From positions 2,234,501 through 2,298,500 of the forward strand of contig CM026560.1 of the NCBI GenBank assembly GCA_015143295.1: 64,000 nt of DNA, written 5' to 3'. Positions 55,555 to 64,000 of the stretch are shown here, piece after piece. Below the pieces are notes generated by a model that was not told the origin of the DNA, did not search any database, and saw only the letters and a program-made list of their open reading frames with translations. Source of the stretch: Tetracentron sinense (lineage: Eukaryota; Streptophyta; Magnoliopsida; Trochodendrales; Trochodendraceae). The stretch's first letter is position 1; every line of letters starts with the position of its first letter. Both the position numbers and the translations under genes were made by a program.

Positions 55555-56100
55555 CTTGATTCAAAACCCACTTACCTTAACTAAACCCTAGTTAAACCCA
55601 GTTGACTCTAGTTAACCCAAGTAAACCCCAGTTAAACCCTAGTTAACTCTAGTTAAACCCAGTTAAACCCAGTAAACCCCAATTAAACCCCAGTTAAACT
55701 TTAGTTAACCTCAATTAACCCTAGTTTACCCCAGTTTACCCCAGTTAAACCCAGTAAACCTCAGTTAAACCCAGTTAACCCTAGGTAATCTCAGTTAACT
55801 CTAGTTAACCCTAGTTATTCCCGTTAACTTTATCTAAAACCCCAGTTAAACTCTAGTTGAACCCTAGTTAACTCTAGTAAAACTCTAGTTAATCCTGATT
55901 AAATCTTAGTTAAACCTAGTTAAACCTTGATTAAACCCTGGCCAAACCCTAATTAAATCATAGTTAAACCCTAGTTAAACCCTGATTAAATCCTAACTAA
56001 CTCTAGTTGAACTCCCAGTTAAAACCTAAGTAAACCATAGTTGAACCCCAAGTCAATCAAACTAAACTCCGGCTAAACCCTCATCCGAACCCTAGTTAAA
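55555..56100 (+). repeat. Degenerate GTTAAACCCTA-type repeat in Y2 LTR
   Basis: Dozens of loosely spaced variants of AGTTAAACCCTAGTTAACTC. The Y1 LTRs have only a short stretch of this kind (about 34448-34505). The sequence overlaps the plant telomere heptamer by chance of composition but is not an exact heptamer array. Confidence 0.7.
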
Positions 56101-56769
56101 CCGAACCTTCTTTCGCTCCTCAGCACGAGCTTAAAAGGTCATTTCGCTCCCAAATCAGTTAAATCCATCAAATCAAATCATCCAACCTTTCGCTCCTCAG
56201 CACGAGCTAAAAAGGTCACCTCGCTCCTCAGCACAAGCTTAAAAGGCCACTTCGTTCCTCAAATAGGAGCAACAACTCTCAAACCCTTCAATCACCCACA
56301 ATCCAGTCCAATCAACTCAAACCATCAATCACCCGGAACTACGTGTGGCTTGATTCCACTAACTGTGGATACGTAGGCAACCTTGATCGGGTTCAGCTCC
56401 CCTAGGATAGAATCCTTATTCCATTTCTATCATATCCCTCTCAATTCAGTTATTTTTAACATTAAATTGCTCAGCATATAGATAAAATTGCAAGCTTCTT
56501 ATATGGTTTCCTTTATTTGATTTAAACTTAGGGAATAGGTAACCATCTCTGGATGGGAGTTTAGGGGTGCCTAACACCTTCCCCGAACTCAACTGAATCT
56601 CTTACCCTGACCTCTGATTTCCAGACTAAGCCTTATCCAAGAATTTCAGGGACCTATTTCCCTCAGAACTAGATAGGTGGCGACTCTCAACTCAATTACA
56701 ATTTATCACTATTCCTTATCCGGATTTATCCTGATCGGGAATGGAGGGTAAAATCCAGGTACTCACAGC

Positions 56770-56787
56770 TGGCGACTATGCTGGGGA
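56770..56787 (+). promoter_or_regulatory. Primer binding site of element Y2
   Basis: TGGCGACTATGCTGGGGA, two bases after the LTR. One base differs from the Y1 site. Confidence 0.75.
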
Positions 56788-57540
56788 CTTTGGTTTCGCA
56801 GACTAGTATTCAAGCCAAAATCTAAGTCTGAATAAAATATCGGAAACCACATTAGAATCTTTCAATTTCATCTATATGTTATTCTATTCATTTTTGAATT
56901 AAAACCTCGGACATTTGTTTGCAAAACATAGCAACATGCCTAGGGTTCCATTTTTATTCATTGCTTGATTTTGATTGATGCATTCATATTCATTGCATAT
57001 TAGAATAAAAACCCTACACCTATCTAGATTGGATCCGGTAAGCTTACAATCGAGGGATGGTTATCCCCGATGCTGGAGCCCAAAGATCTGTGGAAAGTAC
57101 TGGTTGTAGACCAAGAGATGGTTATCTCCTGTAAACACGACTGGTCTTTCCCGCTTGCACCAATCATCCCTTTTCAGGTATGTTCTATACCGGGGAGTCG
57201 CATATACGGTCAAGTGCTCCTCAACCTTATAGTCAAAACCCTGCATACACCAGCATAAGCATGTAGACTATAGGTTTTGTGTGGGCATAAACTAGTAGTT
57301 ACCCGTCAGGAGGGACAACCTTATCCCTATTTTCGCTACTGTTTAGGCCGCTCCTACATCATTTGTTAGATATAGGGACACTCGTGTCCTTATACCTAAA
57401 CCAATTTGGAGCTTGTGTGAGCCCTGCTTGATTCTTATTGTGAATTACTTCCTTTTTGAATGTTTTCCATGTTTTTATATACATATATGTATACATCCAT
57501 CTTAGGTTAGATATGTCTAAACTTTGTCCGCATCATGTAG
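56788..57540 (+). other. Element Y2 leader
   Basis: 753 bp of untranslated sequence between primer binding site and ORF1, homologous to the Y1 leader. No ORF in it resembles a known family. Confidence 0.6.
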
Positions 57541-59229
57541 ATGGCAGGTCCTTCACGTTCTCATAACCTTGTCAATCTGCGGGAACGCCCAGGATGTGAA
57601 TCTTCAGTATTATCAGTCATCTCCACCCTCACATCGGAGCAAAGAATGGTTTGGCAACAGGAGTACCATCTGGGGTACACTCTAGAGCTACGCAGAATAA
57701 ATCCAGATTGGCGCCTTCTTCAAGCTGCCATCCACTGTTGGGACGAAAGGACGATGACCTTCCATTTCGGTAAACAGGAGTTGTGTCCAACCTTGGAAGA
57801 GATCAGTCACATTTCGGGTCTTAACTTAGGAGAAGATATTGTGTTTCCACAACACCAAAGGAATTATAAGCGGACGCTGGCCAGGTTCCTCGAGGTAAGA
57901 GAAGACCAAGTGCTCAGAGGGGCAGAGGAGTCATATAGTAAATGCCCTTTAACCTACCTAATTTCCTTGTATGACCGGGACTGGGATTACACCGCCCCTA
58001 AAGTTAATGCGGGTAAATTAAATGCATTTACTTTGGCGGTAGTGGGTCAAGTCCTATTCCCCAAAGGGCCAAAACATGTAGAGGCCGTATTATGCAACGT
58101 CATCAGGCAAGTCTAGGAAAGAGCTACCCTTGTCCCAATGTTACTGGCCGAGCTTCTTCGAGACATTTCGTTCTGTTCCAGTCATCAGAATGGGGCCTTC
58201 AACAGTTGTATCGCTCTTCTACACATCTGGTTAGTTGAGCACATCCCGAGTATTGCATCGCCCCCCACAAGGCCAATCCAGTTCAACAGCGTGGTTCTAC
58301 AATTCTTGGTACAACGTCATAAGCCGGCTTCTACAGATGCAGAACTTTACCTTGCTCACCTCCAAACTTTGAAAGAGGATGACATTATATGGCGGCCCAC
58401 CTGGATCCCTAGACAGATTCAGCCGCGCCTTAGCACAGTTCGACGTACTTGTATCATTCTAGCCGGGCTTTCAGGATCAACACCTTATGCACCTCTTCGC
58501 GTTCTCCGACAGTTGGGGTATGCCCAGTTCATCCCTACTTGGGAACCCATGCACGAAGACTTCATCAACTTCAAGGGCACCTCAGAGCATATGAGGCAGG
58601 AATTTGCATCAAGCTGGAGGCTCTCTCGCTGGCAGGAGGATGAAAATCTTGAATACTATATGACTCCTCAGACGGTGGATGGCTATAATCAGTGGTTGAT
58701 GTTAGAAGACCAGGCAAGCAGCATGCCAATACCCGTTGAGCTACCAACACCAGCGAGACCCCCGAGGCATGGCACCATACCAATTGCAGCAACCACTCGA
58801 CCTTGAGTGGACACATTTCTACATGCCCGCATGAGTATCAGAGCCGAGGAAAAGGAGATCGCAGTAACGAAAGCCCGACTGGCAGCAAAAGAGCGGAAGG
58901 TGAAGAAGTATGTGCACAAAGTTCGACAGGAGGTAGGCCGTTTGATGCAAGAGAAAATTTTGGCTGAGCATTTTGCAGCTTCCCTGCAAAAGGTAGTCAA
59001 GCACCAAGCCAGGAGCAAGAAAGCTCTCAAGACTCGTCTCCAATTTGCGCAAGAGTAGCTAGACATAGCCAGCGATGAGCTCAGTACCAAGAGTAGCCAG
59101 TATGTTCAGGGAACTCAGAATGCAGCAGAGACGATTGATATGCTGGAGGTTCACATCGAGGCCCTGAATCAGCAAATCATGCAGCTAGAGGGCGAGCCCC
59201 TACCGCTGGAGTTTGACATTCCTCTCTGA
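57541..59229 (+). pseudogene. Element Y2 ORF1 (plant-mobile-domain-like), three in-frame stops
   Basis: Single frame from ATG 57541 to TGA 59227, 562 codons, with stops at 58114 (TAG), 58804 (TGA) and 59056 (TAG) and no frameshift. Residues about 40-350 (HCWDERTMTFHFGKQELCPT, LEEISHISGLNLG, GQVLFPKGPKHVEAV) resemble the DUF7745/plant mobile domain family found in Tat elements and in some host proteins. The last 130 residues are a Lys/Glu/Ala-rich coiled coil. An extra ORF ahead of gag is a hallmark of Ogre-type elements, with unknown function. Y1 has no counterpart. Confidence 0.78.
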
Positions 59230-59444
59230 AGGACCTGCTTAGGGTCATGGTCATGCACTTGCATCTGTTTTAAAAGCACTTTTGTTATGTACATAAACTA
59301 GTTCTTTTTTGAGTATGTAAGACACTTTTTGATAAAGTGCAGTTACATCTTGTATATAAACTACTGTATGAATAAAAACTCTTCTTGTCTCTCATAATGC
59401 GTCTTCATTATCAGTCATTTGTCGTATCTGTCATGCATCAACAT

Positions 59445-61520
59445 ATGACTCGATCTGTAACCGCAGCTCTCGCACGAGAAGCTCTTGCACAAGCTGCTAC
59501 CCCAGGAAGTTCATCAGAAGTTGAGATGAATCAAGGCGAATTCCTAGACCCTTAGGATCTAGAAGAGGAAACAACCCGCAACACCCAGGACATCATGGAA
59601 ATCAAAGGCTCGATACATGATATCTTGGAAGCTCTTAGAACTCTCAATGCTACACGAACAACTGACCAGCCCAGCTCATCTGTTCCGCCAAATCAATCCA
59701 ATCCATCTCCCCCTCCACCAAACCAACCAAACAAGATTCACCTCAAAGTTCAACCAGAATCCTCTTTCAACCCTAACCCACACTTGGATGTTGATCAACA
59801 TGACCAAGGTGAGGGAGAGATAAATCAACCCACATACTCTGTAGGACTGCAGGCTCCTAATACATCGGATCCTTCTTCTCTTTTCAAAGATCAGTTTCAA
59901 GAGATGCAAGAAGAAATCAAAAAATTGAAGGCAGTACAGGATACTCCGGGTAAAGAGTTTGCGAACTTGGATTTCTATTCTAAGGTTGTAGTCCCCAAAA
60001 ATTTTAAGATGCCCGATTTTTAGAAATATGATGGAAAGGGATGCCCTCATACCCACCTTTGACTTTATTACACAGATATGTTGGAACACGGGGACAATGG
60101 CCATTTGTTAATTCGGTGCTTCCAAAAGAGTCTAAAGGGGGCAGCCCTTGTATGGTTCACTTCCCTTGATATGGCGCAATTCAAAACTTGGAAGGATCTA
60201 ATCAGCGCATTCCTCAAGCAGTTTTCATTTAATATGGAGTTGCTACCTCAGAAATGAGATTTAGAACAAATGACTCAGAAGAATGATGAGTCATTCATGG
60301 AATATACAGCCAGATGGAGAGAGATGGCATCTAGGATGAAAGTATCTCTGCCTGATGAAGAACTTATAGCTACGTTCTTGGCAACACTCAGGCCACCTTA
60401 TTCCACTCTCATGATAGCTCTACCAGCTACTGACTTTCCTAGTATCTCCAAGAGTGGAGTTAGAATCGAGACTGCAATTCGAAACAGCACTATTACTACC
60501 AATTTCAGTCAGCCAGCCACTCAGCAGCCAAGCACCAGTAACCGGAATATTTTCAGGAAAGATCAGAAGAAGAAAGAAGGAGAGGTATAAATTGTAGCAC
60601 CAGCAGCACCAGTAGCACCAACAGTGCCAGTACGGTTGCCCATAAATGCAATGCAACCACAGCCAATAGCCCCAGCTCAGCCTAGTAACCAACCTCGCAC
60701 TTTTGCACCTCAGCAAGTGCGAACACCACCCAGAACTTTCACCCCTCTACCTTATCCTCTCAGCCAGCTGTTACCATTCCTTATACAAAAGGGAGTATTT
60801 TCACCCAGACCCCCAATGCCAGTACCCACTAACCCGGCAGCCAACTTTCATATGGACCAGCATTGCGCTTTCCATCAAGGTCCTGGACACCTTACTGATA
60901 GATGCTTTACTTTGAAGCATGCAATTCAAGATCTCCTCGACCAGAAAAAGATCGAGTTATCCCCAAGAAACACAAGCATTATTCAAGCCCCTTTACCACC
61001 TCACAATCAGCAAGTTAACTTTTTAGAGGAAGCAGAACTCTGGGTATGTATGATTGACCCTTTTAGCTCACCTATTACAGAGTCTCCAATTCAAATTCCT
61101 TCTGATCTTCCAGTCCAAGTCATAGAAGGAGTCACCTACTTGATACCGTGTCCAGCCAATTGGCCACCAAGCCAGTCAACCTCATCGGCTATGCCCGTTA
61201 TCATCCCCTTCATCGCCCCACCGATCTATAACCTAGATCCAGTACCATATACTTATCCATCCACTTCCTACCCATCTGAGCCGAGGAGCATCGACATTGC
61301 AAGCCTCACCAGGTCTGGCAGATTGTATTCACAAAATCCTTCTGTAAATATGCCAGAAGGAGGTAAAGGGAAAGAAAAGGTAGTTGACCTGGAGAAAGAG
61401 AGAGAGGATTCAGAAGCCTTGTTAAAAGCCATTCAGAAGGCCGAAGAATATCATGTTGCTCAGCAACTCAATAAAATCCCTAGCCCAAATTTCTATAATG
61501 GGGTTGTTACTAACTTCTAA
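59445..61520 (+). pseudogene. gag: Element Y2 gag, five in-frame stops
   Basis: ATG 59445 (MTRSVTAALAREALAQA) matches the start of Y1 gag in style. Stops at 59553, 60021, 60060, 60255 and 60588 break one otherwise continuous frame. The Retrotrans_gag core spans about 60000-60470 (KYDGKG, RWREMASRMKVSLPDEE). A Pro/Gln-rich region follows, then the C-x2-H-x4-H-x4-C knuckle (CAFHQGPGHLTDRC, about 60865-60906). Where Y1 still reads Arg, at least one stop here is TGA from CGA. Near 61481 a one-base shift leads out of the frame that continues into protease. Confidence 0.85.
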
Positions 61521-62745
61521 TCACCACCGGAAGCAATTGATCAAAGTTTTCAACAATGCTCACGTCACTCCGGATATCACTCCAGAAAAGTTGGGACAAC
61601 TAGTGGGTCAAGTGCTGGAACCAAAAGTCATATCATTTACTAAAAGAGAAATTCCTGAGGAAGACACATCTCGTACTAGGGCACTATATATTGCAGTGGT
61701 TTGCAGGGGGAAGCATCTTTCTTCAGTCTTGATTGATAATGGCTCGGGACTGAATGTTTGTACTTTGAATACATTGCAAAGTATTGGTTTGGATTTAAGT
61801 CATGTGAATAAAAGACCTATGACGATTCGGGCATTTGATAATTCTACACGGCAGAACCTCGGTGATGTCAATTTGAATGTTACTATCGGTCCGGTAGATT
61901 TTCTCATCGATTTCCAGGTAGTGGATGTCCCTGCATCTTTCACTTTACTCCTCGGAAGACCATGGATCCATATGGCTAAAGCCGTACCATCCACGCTACA
62001 TCAGAGGATAAAGTTTATCCAAGGGGACCAGCTGATCGTCATCCCCTCAGAAAGTTTGTTTTATTCCATTTTAGAGGTTCAAGAGGAAAGGCTAAGGCCC
62101 ATGTTTGTAACTCAGCAGTTTGAGGAAGTAAGTTGCATTACACAGATTGAAGTCAGGGAAAGGAATGCTGGACAGATCCCTCCCAAGTACAAGATGATGG
62201 CAAGAATGGGATATCGACCCGGTCAGGGTCTACGAGTCCGGCATCAAGGTATAAAGAAGATCATCACTCCATCTCGTTACACCCCGCGGTTTGGGATAGG
62301 CTACAAGCCGACATTGAAAGATTATATGAAGCAGCTCACACCAAATATAGGAGGGGCAAAAATCCAGAAATACCTGCACCATCTTACCACTTCCCAAGCT
62401 AGCAGTCCCATACCAAACCTGATACCAGAACTCATGATCTCCCTCATACCCAAAACCGCAGAACCTCCAATCCCCACCATACATGTATTAAATGAGAGTT
62501 CTAGGAGCATCCAGGATGAGGAGCTAATGGGAATAGAGCGCCTGTTTGAAGAATTGGCGATAGAGGAAGCGGCCCCAGAAATAGGAGAAGATCAAGAGGA
62601 AGCTCCGTTCGAGTATGCTGAAGCTGAAGTGTTCACCATCTCAGAAGATAAGAAGGAGACAACAAGTCTTTCATCCCCAAGATCGTGGTGGACCGAGCCC
62701 ATCACTCTGGAAGCGGCCAAAGAAAGAGCGAAGATTGTCAAGAAG
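61481..62745 (+). CDS. pro: Element Y2 protease region with G-patch-like segment
   Basis: Open frame (ATG at 61453 by ORF rules, but the homologous part begins near 61481 with AQISIMGLLLTSNHHRKQ) through 62745. The aspartic protease has its active site as LIDNGSGLNV (near 61729-61758), the D-N-G-S form usual in Ogre-like elements, and LLGRPWIH downstream. A segment MMARMGYRPGQGLRVRHQGI (about 62192-62251) resembles a G-patch, an RNA-binding motif. An acidic tail follows. The frame is intact for more than 400 codons and ends two codons after the proposed splice donor. Confidence 0.8.
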
Positions 62746-63039
62746 GTCGGTTGAAGCCTTGTCAAGCCATACCATTTTTTTGTCAGCCACAGTGGCTGAA
62801 GAGTCTGTAAAAATTACTTTCAGTCGAGTCTTGTAAAAATCTTTTGAATATATATATATAAGTGTTACTTCTCTGAAAAAAAAATCTCAATGTTCCTTTG
62901 GCCTGGCTTATGATGGTATGATCTAAGACTCCCCACGAGTACTAGTGATCAAAAGCCTCCCAAAGTTTTCTTTCTCATTTCATTGAGTGTGCCTAAAAAC
63001 TTCAAACAAATACTAAATTAAAACCATTGGTTTGAACAG
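62746..63039 (+). other. Candidate intron between protease and RT
   Basis: A GT at 62746 after codon AAG and an AG at 63039 before codon GGA would remove 294 bp and join protease to RT in phase 0, skipping stops that close both frames inside. A branch-site-like TACTAAA lies at 63011-63017, and a T-rich stretch at 62958-62985. The donor (AAG|GTCGGT) is only moderately good. Ogre elements are known to carry an intron between protease and RT. Confidence 0.5.
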
Positions 63040-64000
63040 GGAAATGCTCAAACCACAACTAATCGATCAATCGAGCTTGAACTCTTGGAAGTAGAATCTG
63101 ATGAAGAGCAGGAAGAGGAACCTCTCAAAGAGATCCTTGACCTTTTAGAGCAAAGCGAGAGGGAAACAGAACCTAGTGTTGAGGATTCCGAGACTATAAA
63201 TCTTGGATCTAATAACGACCCTAAGTACGTGAAAATCGGCACTTCGCTGAATCTTGAGCAAAGGACCCCCATGATCGAATTTCTCCATGAATATCAAGAT
63301 GTATTTGCTTGGTCTTATGGAGATATGCCTGGGCTCGATACAAATCTGGTAGTTCACAGACTACCCTTGCATCCAGATATGAAGCCGGTTCGTCAAAAAC
63401 TCAAAAGAATGAGACCTGAATGGTCACAGAAGGTTAAAGAAGAAGTCGAAAAACAAATCAATGTTGGATTCCTGATAGTAGCATCATACACTGATTGGCT
63501 TGCCAACATCGTACCAGTACCAAAAAAGGATGGAAAAGTTAGAATGTGTGTTGATTACAGGAATTTGAACAAAGCTAGTCCTAAAGATAATTTTCCCCTT
63601 CCACACATTGATGTATTGGTAGATAATACGGCAGGCCATGAAACGCTTTCATTCATGGATGGATTCTCAGGATATAACCAGATTAAGAAGGCCGAAGAAG
63701 ATATGGACAAGACTGCATTCATCACTCCGTGGGGTACTTTCTGCTATCGGGTGATGCCGTTTGAACTCAAGAACGCTGGGGCAACCTATCAGAGAGCTAT
63801 GGTCACGTTGTTTCATAACATGATCCATAAGGAGGCAGAAGTTTATGTGGATGACATGATTGTCAAATCCCTAAAGGCTGAAGATCATCCGACTAATCTA
63901 AGGAAATTCTGTAATAAACTCAGAAAATTTGGCTTAAAATTAAACCTTGCCAAGTGTGTCTTTGGCACCACTTCCGGAAAGCTCTTGGGATTTATTGTAA
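63040..64000 (+). CDS. pol: Element Y2 reverse transcriptase (runs off window)
   Basis: Open frame from 63022 to the window end, no stop. An acidic N-terminal spacer (ESDEEQEEEPLKEIL) leads to the RT domain: DVFAWSYGDMPG, LHPDMKPVRQKLKRM, VPVPKKDGKVRMCVDYRNLN, FMDGFSGYNQI, then YVDDMIVKS (about 63844-63870) with both catalytic Asp intact. In the MPFGLKNAGATYQ-type motif the Gly position reads Glu. Ty3/gypsy Tat-type. It makes DNA from the element's RNA in the particle. RNase H and integrase should follow beyond 64000. Confidence 0.88.

Larger units (their letters stand above)
54083..56767 (+). repeat. Element Y2 5' LTR (2685 bp)
   Basis: Starts TGTAAGCACCCCAATTTTGC and ends GGTACTCACA. Related to the Y1 LTRs in both flanks, the palindrome array and the 41-bp repeats. 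It is longer mainly because of extra repeat copies and a GTTAAACCC-rich region. Confidence 0.87.
54083..64000 (+). mobile_element. Element Y2: Ty3/gypsy Tat/Ogre-like element, 3' part outside window
   Basis: 5' LTR, primer binding site, extra ORF1, gag, protease with G-patch-like segment, intron candidate and RT in the order known for Ogre-type Tat elements. It is inserted in element G. The downstream half of pol and the 3' LTR lie beyond 64000. Confidence 0.88.

Noticed and set aside
55152-55559. 135-residue ORF of repeated Pro/Cys-rich units, and similar ORFs at 34545-34922 and 43232-43522
   Set aside because: They follow the 41-bp LTR repeat, whose length is not a multiple of three but has open phases. 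No start context or family supports a protein.
55555-56100. Telomere-like AAACCCTA sequence
   Set aside because: The motif is interrupted by GTTA and other changes, never forms an exact heptamer array, and lies inside the Y2 LTR.
58571-59090. Minus-strand ORFs of 77-133 residues opposite Y2 ORF1
   Set aside because: They are shadows of the GC-rich coding strand of ORF1 with no family similarity.

Overview
The window is nuclear DNA from a flowering plant, almost certainly a repeat-rich, heterochromatin-like block. I found no host gene, rRNA or tRNA. Nearly everything is LTR retrotransposon, much of it nested, with in-frame stops and frameshifts in almost every coding stretch. The species cannot be told from the sequence. 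Element labels A to G, X, Y and R are mine.

Layout, left to right. Element A (1-6336) is a Ty1/copia-type element whose interior holds only a decayed gag. It sits inside B (6337-18240), a copia family in a tandem arrangement: interior, LTR, interior, LTR. The middle LTR of B carries a tRNA-derived SINE (9441-9715) that its right LTR lacks. The B array sits inside the gag of C (18241-26083), a Sirevirus-like copia element with pol, an envelope-like gene and a 3' LTR. C sits in the 3' LTR of D (26084-32262, minus strand), a second Sirevirus-like element with env-like gene and RT-RNase H, which is itself interrupted by LTR E (28562-30548). The order of arrival is therefore D, then C, then B, then A.

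From 32263 to about 46375 lies an unclassified repeat R in two adjacent copies. The second is split by solo LTR X1 (33473-46112), which is split by Y1 (33776-44437, minus strand), a gag-only Ty3/gypsy Tat/Ogre-like element. Low-complexity repeats and two fold-back structures fill 46376-48765. Sirevirus-like G (48766-54082) follows. Its gag is cut inside the zinc knuckle by solo LTR X2 (51193-53224, perfect 5-bp target duplication). From 54083 to the window end runs Y2, a fuller Tat/Ogre element: 5' LTR, extra ORF1, gag, protease with a G-patch-like segment, a likely intron, then reverse transcriptase cut off by the window edge.

The most interesting signal is regulatory. Every LTR family here carries a cluster of short perfect or near-perfect palindromes just upstream of its TATA box, with a different sequence in each family. 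The same palindrome-TATA arrangement occurs inside C and D between RNase H and the env-like gene, about 206-210 bp before the env-like start codon in both. This suggests that these elements drive the env-like gene from its own internal promoter.
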